In this document: positions 11,027-22,891 of the stretch, in pieces
Layout of the letters: each line of letters starts with the position of its first letter
Position numbering within the stretch: position 1 is the stretch's first letter
Origin: Castanea sativa
Lineage: Eukaryota > Streptophyta > Magnoliopsida > Fagales > Fagaceae
Reading direction: 5' to 3'
DNA length: 64,000 nt
Assembly: GCF_040712315.1 (NCBI RefSeq)
Contig: NC_134016.1
Location: 2,767,501-2,831,500, forward strand
Notes under the pieces: model-generated
What the model saw: the letters and a program-made list of their open reading frames with translations, nothing else
Database searches by the model: none
What the model was told of the DNA's origin: nothing
Made by a program: the position numbers and the translations under genes

Positions 11027-11840
11027 TGTAGGGTCAATGGGTCCGTAATCTATGTTGGGTCAGCCCAAGGGTACTCGTAAAACTAAAAGCCCAACCCGAA
11101 AGTGTTAATTGGCCCAAGGATAAGGAATGCCCGTCTATAAGACAATATGGGAAGAGGAAGAAGTCATGGTTGGATAAGACATTCCAAAGTATGATGTCCG
11201 AGAATGGGAATGTTCTCGGCTACCAATAGCTGAAGAGGGAAATGTTCTCGACTACCTATAGCCGAGGTAGGAAATGGTGATCTGGTAGTTCAGGGGTGTT
11301 ACTCTTGAAAATCCAGAGCATAAAGGTGAAAGAAGTGATGGTAAAAGATAAAAAGGGAGGATGCGAAATATCTAGGATAAAGCTGCTACCACCGCATTGA
11401 AGGCTTTGCAACTACTTCTCTGACCGCATTAATGAGGAAGTGATGTCTGAATGCCATTATTCAATCTTCCATCTATTGCCAAAGACTTAAGGAGAAAGGG
11501 TGATGGGACAAGTATCTAAATGAAGACTTTGATCCACACCTGGAAGAAGGAAAATGAGGAGAATGATGATATAAAAGGGGGATGGAGGACAGAAAGAAAA
11601 GGGGGAGGAGAAACCATCTTGCATTGTAATGAACACTGAACAGTAATACAAAATTGTCCTTGGCATTTATCCGTAAAAGTTTTAGGATACATGAGTGTAG
11701 CAATTGAGCCCAACATTGATGTTATCCAATATCCTTAAACCTAAATTCAGAACCCACTCTCTTTACATTTTATTGTTTTTGGGCTTCTTGGGCCGGTTCC
11801 CTCCACATTATTGGGTCCTGGTTCAATTTGTGGCCTTACA
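11027..11840 (+). repeat. 3' LTR of Tat element
   Basis: 814 bp, exactly the length of the 5' LTR and colinear with it. It begins TGTAGGGTCA and ends CTTACA before the TAGAT target repeat. Confidence 0.95.
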
Positions 11841-12308
11841 TAGATCATTTATTATAATTTGGAATTACTATATTTTCCAATCAGAAAAAAAGCTTAGGGG
11901 TGTGATGAGTATTATGCGTTAACAGGTGAAATAATTTTTCATCACACTCCTAGGTTTTTTTGGTGATTGGAAAATGTAGTAATCCCAAATTATAATAAAT
12001 ACTCTAAATTAACCCTTACCCAAAAAATAGAAGAGCCTCTGAGCACGCGCTCATGTGCGTGAGCGTGCTTAGAGGTTTTTTATTTTTTATTTTTTTGGAT
12101 AAGGGTTAATTTAGAACATTTATTATAATTTAGGATTACTACATTTTTCAATCACAAAAAATACCTAGGAGTGTGATGAAAAATTATTTCACCACAAATA
12201 ATACTCATCACATCTTTAGGTTTTTTTTTTATAATTGGAAAATATAGTAATATCAAATTATAATAAATGCTCTAAATTAACTTTTACCCAAAAAATAGAG
12301 GCTAGTAT
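11841..12308. mobile_element. Two tandem palindromic MITE units
   Basis: The first unit (the remainder of the one begun at 321) reads 'atttattataatttggaatta...ccaatcag', then its inverse 'tgattggaaaat...aaattataataaat', and ends in a GC-rich hairpin at about 12033-12075. The second unit (about 12060-12308) repeats the same plan and closes with AGGCTAGTAT, the inverse of the start at 321. Each unit can fold almost entirely on itself. It encodes nothing. Confidence 0.75.
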
Positions 12309-12397
12309 TCCATAATTATTATCCATTTTTGCCAATTTTGTTTATACAGTAATCAACGTGTTATTGATTGAAAGATGATGCTATAATTTAGTATTAA

Positions 12398-12550
12398 CCT
12401 TTAGGGGTGTGATGAGTATTATGCGTATGTAGATGAATTAATTTTTTCATCACACCTTTTGGTTTTTTTGTAATTGTAAAATGTTGTAATCCAAAATTAT
12501 AGTGGATGCTAATTATTAACCTTTACCCAAAAAAATAGAAGAGTCTCTAA
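12398..12550. mobile_element. Third, partial copy of the palindromic MITE
   Basis: It contains 'aggggtgtgatgagtattatgcg', then 'ttttttcatcacacctttt' and 'acctttacccaaaaaaatagaagag', in the same order as the units before it. The left arm is truncated. Confidence 0.65.
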
Positions 12551-13014
12551 GCAAGCGTTGATTTCAATTTAAATCCTAGCATTTAAAAAAAAAAACATCA
12601 AGACAAATACATCAAACATCCTATGTACAAAATATGTACTATACCCTAAGTCCAAATAAGAAACATATAGAGAAAAGAAGCTTGTTTCGCCAATTCCCAC
12701 TGTTTCCCTATTTGTAGATAAGAAGGGACACAAAAATGCTTGATGGGTAATTCAATACTTAACTACTTATTCTTCCATATCTTTTCAAAATGCCTCAGCA
12801 CCACCATGTCTTGCCATCTTGGTCTTAGATGTTCCAGAGTTCAATTGGCTACCACTTTGCTAGTTGTCATCAATATAATATAATTCCTTCTCATGTCTAA
12901 AAGCATGATAGAAAGAACCCTCAAAGATAATAGTATAGCAATAGTCTTTCTCTGAATCTTGAAATATTGCAACCTCTACAATTCCTACATTGAAATGAAA
13001 CACCAAAACAATAC
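12551..13014 (-). other. Spacer with an unrecognised coding-like stretch
   Basis: Absent from the duplicated copy at 55.2 kb. On the minus strand about 12985-12775 reads VEVAIFQDSEKDYCYTII then YHAFRHEKELYYIDDN, followed by a stop. This looks like decayed coding sequence, but I do not recognise the protein. Confidence 0.3.
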
Positions 13015-16000
13015 GTATCTTTGATTTATTGGAGAAAAAGAATTATTGTAAGGTTCATGCCCCCTGGCATTTTTAAGAAACAATGGAAGTTGTGGGAAAT
13101 TTTTTTAATTAGATTATGTTTCCTTGTGAACAAAGAGAGTACATTTGCATACATTTCTTTCTAGGACTAAATTTATATACAAATCAAATTTAATTCCAGG
13201 ATATGAACCATTGACAAACAGACTTATGAAATGCATGGAATGGTAGATCAAGAGTTCTACAACATGATTGATGATGTTAAATTTTATGGAATGTGAAATA
13301 TACCAACATGTGATTTTTCTAAGGCCATATTTGGCATGACCTTCATAAAGTAGAGAGAATAAATTTATCTATAATCATTATATAACAGGTTGCAGAGGCT
13401 TCAATAACGAAACTTCATGTATTGGAAATAGATGAGATGAGAGTATGAGACTATTAATTTTGACTAGTACATCATATTATCCATAGACTGTCCCTGCATA
13501 CGATCACCTTTAACACACAAAACATTTAACTTGTTTACATTTTTTTTTTTTTGTTGAAAAAACTTGCTTGATGCTTCTAATTTGAATGAAGGGGGAAAAA
13601 AGGGATCATGAAAAATATCTTGGTTTTAAGTTAGCTTGGTGCCTATAGCATGGAAACTACAAATTGCCTAACAGGAAAGCGTGTCTTCCAAAGAAATAAT
13701 ATATCCTTAGTTAAAAAACCGAATATTGAGAAATTATTTGTAACAATCTTATGGTTTGACAAAGAATATTCCACCACCAAAATAAAGAAACTGTACACTT
13801 CTCTAGCAATTTAATATGAACCAATATTTCTAATTCTTTAAAATTTCAATTTGTTTCAAAGAAAGTAACTTCCTAACAGAAGATAAACACAATCAAAGAT
13901 ATTTTGCCCCCTCCATTTGTGATAAATGATTGTTTTGACCAATGTCAAAAAACAACACTTTTCTACCTAATAATTTTTCTAGCAGTGGACTATGATCTTA
14001 AACCATCAAAGTTAACCAACGGCCACATTGCTTAAACAATATCAAGCCACCGACTCAACAATCATCATCGTCATCATTGATTAAGCTGTTAAATCAATGA
14101 TAACATCCATCATAGTAACAATAATGCATCACTCTTCAAATCAAACATTTGATAGCTCATTCCATTGGAGAAGCTCCTATAGTCCTCATTTCCAAAATCC
14201 ACATTATCTTACATTAAAATCATGATTGCAAATGATTTGCATGACTTATACTAATGTAGAGAACTACATCAAAAGAGATATCCCAATCATGGCCTGTCCA
14301 GTAAAATATGGCATAGACCTAAAAAAAAAAGTTGAATAATAAAAATAAAATAACATATCAATCCTTTAAAGTTTAAATTACCATTTTTTTGCAAAGGAAA
14401 GCATTACCATACTTTTTTATAATTGCCCTTTTGATGCATTCTTCTGTTTGCTCCATTGCTATATTCATATACCCATCCAAACATACAAAAATACCTGCGC
14501 ATGAAGATTACAAGGCATCTTAATAGCCTGTGAATGTATGTTTTCATAGGTCATACTGAACAAAATGAAGTGGGGTACACCAAACATCAGCAAGATGTTC
14601 ATCTACAAAGAGTAAGTCTAAAATTCACCACTTGCCTTTATAGCCAATTGGTATTTCTAGGCCTTCCAAAGATGCACCCTATCATAAAAGATTGGCCAAA
14701 AGGTTCTGTTTCACTACTTCCCCCCTACCTTTGGTTTGTTTCATGTCAGAAAAATTCAATAAAAATGGGAGAGGGCAAATGTCCCCATACATGGAATGTT
14801 TCTTTTATCTAGATATCATGATTTTCAGCAAGTAGCTTTTTTTCATCCTAAAAACTAAAAGTGATGTTGTCTAAAGTACTAGATTCCCATTTAGGAATTT
14901 CTAATAATGTATCAACAATGAGTAGACAATGTACTGAGGATACTTAATAAACAATACGGTGCAGGTTATACATTATAGATAAAGGAAGGCATGCTGTACA
15001 TGTACACTATGTAACAGATGATGATTGTGTCAGCAAGAAAAATAATAACAGCAAAATCCTTAAATTTAAATCAATCATGCTTTAAAAAAATTCTGCTATT
15101 ACAGTTCAAAATAATTACCAGTTTGCAAAATGGAGGTACCAGTAAATGTCAGAGTGAAAGTCCTTCATTCTGGCAGCCAATAGCTTTCAAGAGGACAGGA
15201 GCTGAAGACATTAGAAAGTTTTTAAGACAAGTTGGCTTTTCAGAAAATAATTTTGACAAACTCCATGAGCAATCTTAAACCATTTTGTGCAAACCTACAT
15301 GACCTCAGATTGGGACAATGAAAGATATTAACATTTGTAATTAAAGTGAGGCTATGTGCCACTTCCACCATAGGTAGACAGTAGGATACTGAAAGATGAT
15401 TAGGCTCTAAAATGGGAGATCTGTAAAATATCTTTTTCAGTCAAAAAGAATTGCTGTGAGATCAGAAAATACCAGTGGCCAGCTCTTGAATTGCCAAGTG
15501 CGACATGTGGTTCACTTAGTGACAATCTTTGAATTTGTAGTCCTACATTCCACATTTCTTCCGATAAGTTCCAGATACCTCAATGGTGAACATTCAAAAT
15601 TACTAAAAATATTAATGACTAAAAAAACAGGATAATAAAGATGGTAAGTTAGAAAATAGGGATGAACTAGTCTATGTCAAAGCAAAACATTAGAGAAAAT
15701 ATTTATTTAGATTAATTTGAGCTTAGAAAAGGAATTAAAAGATTATCTGGATATTTGGAACAGAGGCAATCTTGGTCCAGCTTGTGCTTAAGTATATCTA
15801 TAATTGGGAACTGAAGGATAGCTAACACGCTGAAGTACAAAGGAAGGAATCTTAGTAGGTTCTTTTTGTTGGAAGAGAGAGATGGAAGGGAACAGGAGAT
15901 TGGCAGAACTCATAAAATTTAATGAAATAATTGCACTGATCAATTTAAGATTCCCTGTAAGGTGATTCTTGTACAACAACATATATTCTACCACTGGGAC

Positions 16001-16830
16001 ACTCTTGCTCCTTCCATCTCCCTTTCAAAGAACAGTAAAAAAATCAAGCTTCAATTGTTGAAACATATCCTAAAATACTCTAGGAAAGTTCAACTTGGCT
16101 TCCATAAAAAGGGAACTTCTTACACTAGAACTTCAGTTTGAGAAGATAATTACTCCTCCGTGAGATCAGAAATACCAGTGGCCAGCTCTTAATTGCCTAG
16201 TGCTACCTGTGGACTGAATATATTAGAATATCAAGGTTGAATTATCTATAAATAAAGACAAAAGAAAAGATCAAGGTTGAAAAGCTGCATAGATATCTAA
16301 GCTTACAACTCACCTTAAAATTTTGCAGGTTAAGGAATCTCTTATTAGTATAGGTAAAGAAAAGGAAAAATTTCTTATCCTTCCTAAGTTCAGCATGAAG
16401 TATCATACTCTTTTCTCCCTCTTGGATTTTATCAAGAATATGTCATGGCCAATTCCTTTCTTTCTACGCTTATAGGAAATATCGTAACTGTTGATTTGGT
16501 ATATTCCATTTATGTGTGACTTTATAAAAATATTTAATGTGATGACTGGTTTCATCAGGGTTGACAAAAGAATTTTCCAATAATAACATAGGAACTTGGT
16601 AATTAGTGATCTTCCGTTTACGTTCTCATTTTGGCTCTAGTTTTTGCTAACTATAAATGCAATGCTATGTTTTTAGACAAGCTATAAGAAGCTAAGTTGC
16701 AAGGCAATTGATCAATTATGGGGTCAGTGGTTCAAAAAATAGGCGAAAAACCTGATGATTAGCTGACACGACACTCATAGATTTTTCAAGGATACTAAGC
16801 TAGAGTTTGTTATGTTGAGAGAGTTGAACT
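13015..16830. repeat. Segmental duplication copy A (partner at 55205-58960)
   Basis: It is colinear with 55205-58960 over about 3.8 kb. Examples: 'gagaaaaagaattattgta' at 13033 and 55224; 'catactgaacaaaatgaagtgg' type text at 14552 and 56898; 'ggatactaagc' at 16789 and 58931. Partial copies also lie at 27230-27420 with 29406-29700, 41460-42810, 43680-45620 and 48420-49110. Apart from the resistance-gene relics below, I see no gene in it. Confidence 0.9.
15165..16040 (-). pseudogene. Relics of CNL 3' end (last LRR and C-terminal tail), copy A
   Basis: Minus-strand pieces, all frameshifted, match the C-terminus of the intact CNL at 34.7 kb. Near 15330-15265: NIFHCPNLRSC, then in another frame TKWFKIAHG. 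Near 15820-15760: SFSSQL, a stop, then IYLSTSWTKIA. A further LRR-like part near 15600-15470 corresponds to the longer reading frame seen in copy B. The intact gene ends in the equivalent CPKLEERC ... EWPKIAHIP. No NB-ARC or coiled-coil sequence lies nearby, so nearly all of the gene is missing here. Confidence 0.6.
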
Positions 16831-17127
16831 ACCTGAACTTATTTGCTTAGCAGTGGGTCACAGATTCCCCGAGTAGAAAGAAAAAATTGCAAATAACCCA
16901 ACAGACACATGCCCAAAATTTGTGAACAACTTGAAGAAAAATGATAAGTTAAGAAAGAAAAGCATATTGTTTACGAATAGAAATGTGTATTTGAAGCTGA
17001 GGAAAAAAAAAAGTAAAACGAGGAACAATAGGACAACAAAAAAGCTGCATATATGTGAGTCATTGACATGCTATGCAATGATGATTCTGAATAAGTATCT
17101 ATTATGACAGACAATGCAGCAGCATAG

Positions 17128-17800
17128 AACCAGGCAAACACAAAAGATTCATGAGTTCACCATTAAAAATTGTATGTGGCCAGGTTTAAATAGTTAGAAA
17201 ATTTGGCAAATTTATTTTCAAAAGGTAATTCTTCAATCAGGATTCCAGTCCACAATATGAAGGAACAAATTTATTTATAGTTATTACAAAACAGGTTACA
17301 AAGACGTCTGTGATGAAACTCTCTCTCTTATGCTCAATCGAATTTTCCAAAAATTTGAATTATCCAAATGAGCATATTATGGAGCATAAAGAAGCAGGGG
17401 AAAACTGGATGTAACTTATGTAAGTTACAAAAAAAGCTTCAACATGTGTATTTAGAAGAGCCTGTTTAATTTGCTTCCCAAATGGAATTATGTAAGAGAA
17501 CAAGCCTTATTCTTGCAAATGTGTACAATGACAATGTAAAAGTTACATGAACAATAAATGTAAAAAAATAATTTTCCTAATTTGTGTTATACTATTACAG
17601 TAAAGTGAGAGAAGGAAAAAAAAAAGTGATATAGACACGTATTGACTGATATTTTCCATAGAATTGTTCATGTGAAAAGGGAAGTTTGGAGGGTCATTCC
17701 ATGTGTTTTCCTTCTCTCTCACCAAATGCTACTTTATTTTCCTTCAAAATTTAAAAGTAGGACCCAACACTTGAATAATGGAGATGGCCGTTTATCAGAA
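17128..17800. repeat. Fused flanks of a lost CNL gene
   Basis: 17128-17195 matches 33290-33360, which lies 3' of the intact CNL. 17634-17790 matches 39055-39310, which lies 5' of it, and also 40900-41050. The two flanks are now under 500 bp apart, so a whole CNL coding region seems to have been deleted between them, or was never duplicated. Confidence 0.6.
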
Positions 17801-17914
17801 TATGTAGGAGAATCACTTGGAGAAAAAACTTAGGTCGGTGAGTCGACTTGTGCTATATAATTTTTTTACTAAAATTCACTTTGGCTTTAATGTTTGGGAT
17901 TGTTTTCATTTTTT

Positions 17915-18310
17915 AGTGTGCATTTGACTCTGGCTTAAAAAACCAACTTATTTTATTATTTAACTTATTTTTGCTACTATTTATAGGTCTCACTATACTA
18001 TTTTAACTAACTTTTATTTTATCTACAGTACTTGCACTAAAAAGATTTCAGTTTCAACAAAATAAGTAAATCTCAAAAAGACCCTTACCTCGAATGTTTT
18101 TAAAAGTTTTGTTTTAGTGTCCGTTTGGCAAAGATTTTTTTTATCAATTTATTTTACAATTCAACTTATTTTTGCTACTATTCATAAGTTTCACTGCACT
18201 TTTTAGTACTATTTATGAGTTCCATTTTACTATTTAAGCTAACTTTTACCTTTATCTACCGTTCTTTTAGCAAAAAATTTTTAGTTTCAACAAAATAATC
18301 GGATCCCAAA
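17915..18310. mobile_element. Two neighbouring copies of an AT-rich MITE
   Basis: About 17915-18095 and 18118-18310 share the ordered blocks 'caacttattttt(g)ctacta', 'tactattt...taactttta', 'tatctac' and 'tttcaacaaaataa', ending near a 'gatccaaa'-like border. They are degenerate copies of one family. No coding capacity. Confidence 0.6.
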
Positions 18311-18719
18311 TGAAAAATTAATGTTTAGTTTTAGTTTTATTAAAGAGAAATTATTTATTAGACATCAACACAGAATATCAGACTAAAATCATGTCTTTAA
18401 AGCATTATTTCACAGTTTTTACAAAAAATCATGAAATTGTGTTTTTACAATTTTAGCAAATTAAACACAATTTTACAATTTTAACTAATTAAAACTGGAT
18501 TTCAATAGGGAGCGTGTGCAATAAGGAGTATATAACAAGATTTTTGCTTAAAAAAGTCATGCCCTCTAATTTTGTTAAGAGTAAAACTATACCCATAAAC
18601 TATTTTATAATATATATTTTTTTATAAATAGTTGCTGTGCTAAATTCTTATTGATTTTTATTTGAGCACACTACTTACAACACTTTTTTCACCTATTAAT
18701 TAGCACTCACCAAATCTTT

Positions 18720-19350
18720 GCCAAATCCATATTTTACCAATAAAACGAGAAAAAAAAAAACAAAGATTTCAACTTGAACCCAAATACTAAAAGTATGAAG
18801 AACATTGAAGGAGATAAAAGATCAATAAACATACCCTTTTAATTAACTTGCTTCATCTTTTTTGTCCTGGAAGAGAAAATCAAACTCACTGTGTCGCTTA
18901 GCTTATACGATCGATAGAGATTAATGATACGACGTCGTTTACTGTGTCCGTGTGTGTTTAATATAAGGTCTGCTGCTGACATGGAAAACGGGTCGGGTCG
19001 GTTGGTTAAGCTCAAATGTTTATTACAGTTTACAGAGGACAAATCATATATCCTAAGCCCGATTTCTATTGCTGGCCCAATGATCCTAATAAGTGTAAAG
19101 TTGTTCACTTGAGAAAAGATTATACTGACAAAGTCGGGCCCAAATGGCCAAATACCTAAGCCCAATTTCATCACATGGGACCTTTTTTTTTTTTTTTTTG
19201 GCTTAAGAAAAAAAAAATCCCAGAATTAATTATTTTAGTTGCTGAGGAAATTTTTGAACAGTGTTGCATTTTGGTTACTGTTACAGTGTGTGTTTTAGAT
19301 TCTAGCTTAATTGCTCAAAAGTTATTTCCTCTTTAAATATTCTAATGCAG
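18720..19350. repeat. Segmental repeat upstream of BT relic (partner 49145-49614)
   Basis: It shares 'caaagatttcaacttgaaccc', 'gattaacttgcttcatc', 'gggtcgggtcggt' and 'taagcccgatttctattgct' in the same order with 49145-49614. Both copies end at the same splice acceptor (AATGCAG) of the BTB/TAZ relic, so this is probably the intron or 5' region of that gene. Several GGCCCA/TGGGCC motifs, common in plant promoters, are present. Confidence 0.75.
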
Positions 19351-21265
19351 CTGTGAAGAGGATGCAATGCTCAGTTCCAACGCTGGAAAGAGTTTGTATA
19401 CAAATTTTGTTTACATTTGATCCCAAAGGTTTGGACAAAGATGTAATCGTTAGGTTTCCGTCCATAAACCCGTTAACAATTTCATTTTAATCCAAACCCT
19501 TGGAGAACAAAATGAGGCAATTGAGAGTTTTTAAAATTAATTTGTGATAGAGCCAAACCACAACTGGGTAAATTTTGATTTTCCCTTTTTTATTTAATAA
19601 TTCTCTCATCCAAATCTATACTGTTCATAACATTAATATAGAAGATTATTTACTTCCCCCCACCCTTCTCACTACCCTTCACATATTAGTATAGAGGACC
19701 CACTCCATTTGTTGAAACCTACTCTTATCTTTTTTAATCAATGGATTAACTCTATTTTTTCCCCTGAAATTAGGTAAAGTACATTAACTTCCCTTGTGTT
19801 TTGGGGAAATGTTAGAAATCCACTTTTATTTTTAAAATTCACACTTATTCCTTGTAGTTTTAATTTTCTTCATATAACCAATTTGGATAGTAAGCATTAT
19901 ATTGAGGTTATTCTGGATGAGAATTTAATTTGAAAAACATGTACTTTGACTTCATTTGTAATGGACATAAATGATCTTAAGGAGTCATTTGTTAATATAA
20001 ATCAAAACCTCAAAGGGGTGGATTTTCATTTATAAAAATAAGATGGTTTTTCTTACATTTCCCCAAACCTTGAGGGAGGCTATTATAGTTTACCCTTTTT
20101 TAATTTTAGGTGAATTTAAAATTATTTAAATTGTATACTCGTTAATTTGTGACCTCCAAGCTCATTCTTTAGTCATTGATGAACAATTTGTTGGACAACG
20201 TAGTTTTCTGTTCTCAATCATCAACTTACATTTCTTTCATAACCATTTTCTTCAATTCTATGTTTCAGAGAAAAGGAGACCGATTGAAGAGAATGGAAGA
20301 GAAAAAGATGTTCTTGCAACTACATGAGGCGATGGAAGCCCTCCTTCACATATGCAGGGATGGGTGTAGAACAATAGGGCCTTGTGATAAGGTTCTGAAT
20401 AAAGGAATCCAGGTTGCAAAGGGCTTCAGACTTTAGTCCGTCACTTCTCCAGTTGTAAGATCTGAGTTCTTGGTGGATGTGTTTACTACAAGCACATGTG
20501 GCTACTGCTTGAATTGCATTCTCGCTTCTGCAATGACCCCGATTCTTGCAAGGTCCCTCTCTACAGGTAAGCATGAAACTTTTATGTTTGCCTCTTTGCC
20601 AGTGTATGATTAGTCCAATCTTCCCCCCCCCCCCCCCCCCCCCCCCCAAAAAAAAAGTGATGAAAGATGTAGATTGTCATGTTGTGCACATGTCAGCTAG
20701 AGTCTCAGATTAACATTTCCTCAATAAGATCATTATCAAAGGTGAAAACCTAGTATTGAATGGAAGTCAGGTTGAACTTCATGTAAGTTATCGATAGACA
20801 TTAAAGGGGAAAAAATCTATTCTAGAGACATGAGAGTAGTTAGTTCAATCACTTGGGCAATGCTTAGTAGGCATTGAACCGATTACTTGGTAACTAGGTA
20901 GTGCGCTAGCACTGGCATAATCCTAATCTTAGTTGTATTTATTTTGAGTGATTGATTTGGGCAACATTTGTATATGATAAATTTGATAATTTTCTTAATA
21001 AGATTATTTTTGTTTTCCAGCGTCTATGCATGTCAAGTAAAAAATGCAACAGCTCATTTTGAGTGATATATGTGGACAACATTCATATATGATAAATTTG
21101 ATGATATTGTTGATTAAGTTTTCTTTTTCTCCCTATTGCTTCTAGGCATTTCAAGGAAAAAAATGCAGCAGCAGGCGAAGAAAGATGAGGCTAAGTGGAA
21201 ACTGTTGGTCAGCAAAGTGATATCTGCAAAGAATTCACTGGGGCCATTCTTAGGTCAGTGCTCTG
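19351..21265 (+). pseudogene. BTB/TAZ domain (BT) protein gene relic, copy A
   Basis: BT proteins are plant scaffolds with BTB, TAZ zinc-finger and calmodulin-binding parts. Seen here: the start of one exon (19351-about 19405, then lost); a TAZ exon 20269-20566 behind a TTTCAG acceptor, with EEKKMFLQLHEAMEALLHI, CRDGCRTIGPCDK, KGLQTLVRHFSSCKI and WLLLELHSRFC, ending at a GTAAGC donor; and a last exon 21146-about 21265 with QQQAKKDEAKWKLLVSKVI. Damage: a frameshift near 20412, TGA at 20463, a cysteine replaced by tyrosine in the VYYKHMW segment, and one extra A in the run near 21158. An aborted copy of the last exon's start lies at 21013-21060, from a local duplication of about 120 bp. No BTB domain exon was found. 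Confidence 0.8.
20623..20647. repeat. Poly-C tract of 25
   Basis: 25 consecutive C followed by an A run, inside the intron of the BT relic. Unusual in such AT-rich DNA; the length may be affected by sequencing. Confidence 0.9.
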
Positions 21266-21597
21266 GTTTTTTTATGACCTTTTATATGAAATGCACCTTG
21301 CATATTCAAAATAATGTGAGGCTCTTAATAAAGCATCTTGGATTTGTTGGAGAAAATGAATTAACAAGAGGTACACGCTCCTAGTCCTTGTAAGAAATAA
21401 TGAAAATTGTGGAAAAAAATTAATTAGATTATGTGTCCTTGTGGACAAAGTGAGTTTGTCTACATGCAAGTCTTTCAGGGACTAAAGTTATAAACCAAAA
21501 AGGTTACCAAATTAAATTCAATTCAAGCTATGAACCGTTGACAAACAAACTTATAAAATGCTTGTAATGGCAGCACTAGTGTTGATGATGTTGATGT

Positions 21598-22004
21598 TGC
21601 AAAAGCTTCAAGAAAGCACACACAATGCTCTCTTTGATAGATAGAAACTAATCTGTTAGTTTCTGGGTAGTAAACCTCGAATCCATGAGAGGTTCCTTGT
21701 ATCTACAAAGTGATAAAATGGAATCCACTAGAGAAAGAATTTGACAAAAAGTCTGTATTTTTATTAATCTCAAAACTGAATTGCCTTTGGAGGCTACAAT
21801 GCGTTTAAATAGTAAAAACAAAACCAAGGGCAACTAGAAACCCTAAGGCGGCTACAAAAGCATATAAAACCCTAATTTGACTAGAAAACATTAAAAACAC
21901 CTACAAAGAGGAAATAAATAACCTAAGCCTAAAATAACAAAAAACTACATAAAAAGACTAAAATTTAATAATCATAAAATTTGTAGAAACTGTGTCCTAC
22001 ATCA
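21598..22004 (-). repeat. 3' LTR of the gag-only element
   Basis: 407 bp, TG...CA on the plus strand. It matches the other LTR, with short indels (for example 'gtgtcc' against 'gtcc' near the end). Confidence 0.92.
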
Positions 22005-22045
22005 AACCCCTCCACTTGAAACAAACTTGTCCTCGAGTTCATCTT

Positions 22046-22891
22046 TTAAATCTGAATTCTTCCACTCCAAATAAACAAATACTTCGAATGCTTTAATAAC
22101 TTAATTAGGTTCCGACACTTGAATCCTTCATAAAGTGTAGCGTAAAATTTCTTCTCATCTACTTTCAATTTATTTGCAACATCAATCAACAAGGCGTTGA
22201 TAATAAAATTAAAATTTTCTACTCCAAGAATATCAACATATTGTGTAGTCATCTTTAACAAATCAACTGAGACTTGAGGATTGTGAGTTGTGGACTCATC
22301 CTCATATTTGACCTCAATTGAATCTTTCACAATGTTCTCAATAATTACCATATCCTTATTCCTATCATTATCCTCTATGAACTCAACCTTCGTTTCTTTG
22401 ACATCTTCATCAAATTTTTGACAAATGGTATCTTCAATCTTCAATCTAATAACTTGTTGCAAATCTTGATTTCTTTTAACCAGTTCAAATTCTTCTTTAT
22501 TAATAGGCTGCTTCTTCTCAACCCTCAAACCCTTTCCTTTATTTAACACATGGACTTGGTTGTGATAATTTTGGTTTTGACCTTTCATGTTTTGAACATA
22601 TTGCTTTTCATATGAATATACAGATTTATAATCAACACTTGTATAATCTAGTATATCATAATAGTCATTAGGAAACCATAAATCAATTAATACTTTTTTC
22701 ATTCTTTGTCTAGAGCAGATTGGATGCTTACCTTGCCGCTTTCTATCGATTTGAATTTCTTCCCACCATTCCTCTGCTTCATCGTCCAATTTATTAGATG
22801 CAAGCCGCACTTTTTCTTTATCACAAATCTTCCAAAAATTAAAATACCCTTCCAAATCAAGAAGCCAATCGATAAAATCCAACTTACACAT
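22046..22891 (-). CDS. Gag-like protein of the short LTR element
   Basis: 281 codons, still open. The N-terminal half is a Ty3-type gag domain: FIDWLLDLEGYFNFW, EKVRLASNKLDDEAEEWWEE, then RQGKHPICSRQRMKKVLIDL. The frame probably starts a little upstream, because KIPFFDGD precedes the first ATG in frame. The C-terminal half (VKYEDESTTHN onward) is charged and unrecognised, and no CCHC zinc knuckle is visible. It would assemble a particle for RNA packaging. The uninterrupted frame suggests a younger insertion than the Tat element. Confidence 0.75.
   Translation of the reverse strand: MCKLDFIDWLLDLEGYFNFWKICDKEKVRLASNKLDDEAEEWWEEIQIDRKRQGKHPICSRQRMKKVLIDLWFPNDYYDILDYTSVDYKSVYSYEKQYVQNMKGQNQNYHNQVHVLNKGKGLRVEKKQPINKEEFELVKRNQDLQQVIRLKIEDTICQKFDEDVKETKVEFIEDNDRNKDMVIIENIVKDSIEVKYEDESTTHNPQVSVDLLKMTTQYVDILGVENFNFIINALLIDVANKLKVDEKKFYATLYEGFKCRNLIKLLKHSKYLFIWSGRIQI

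Larger units (their letters stand above)
396..11840 (+). mobile_element. Ty3/Gypsy Tat-lineage LTR retrotransposon (decayed, complete ends)
   Basis: This is an 11,445-bp element with TG...CA ends, two LTRs of 814 bp each, a primer-binding site, gag, protease, RT, RNase H, a second RNase H, integrase, an internal tandem repeat, an antisense gene and a polypurine tract. The flanking 5 bases are TAGAG and TAGAT, a target duplication with one mismatch. The domain order and second RNase H before integrase are the known hallmark of the Tat clade. gag-pol contains at least nine in-frame stops and one frame change, so the copy cannot make its own proteins. It sits inside an older palindromic MITE. 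Confidence 0.95.

Noticed and set aside
20320..20649. Minus-strand frame starting with a glycine run
   Set aside because: The glycines come from the poly-C tract and the rest is antisense to the BT TAZ exon. The frame at 56060-56245 is the same artefact.
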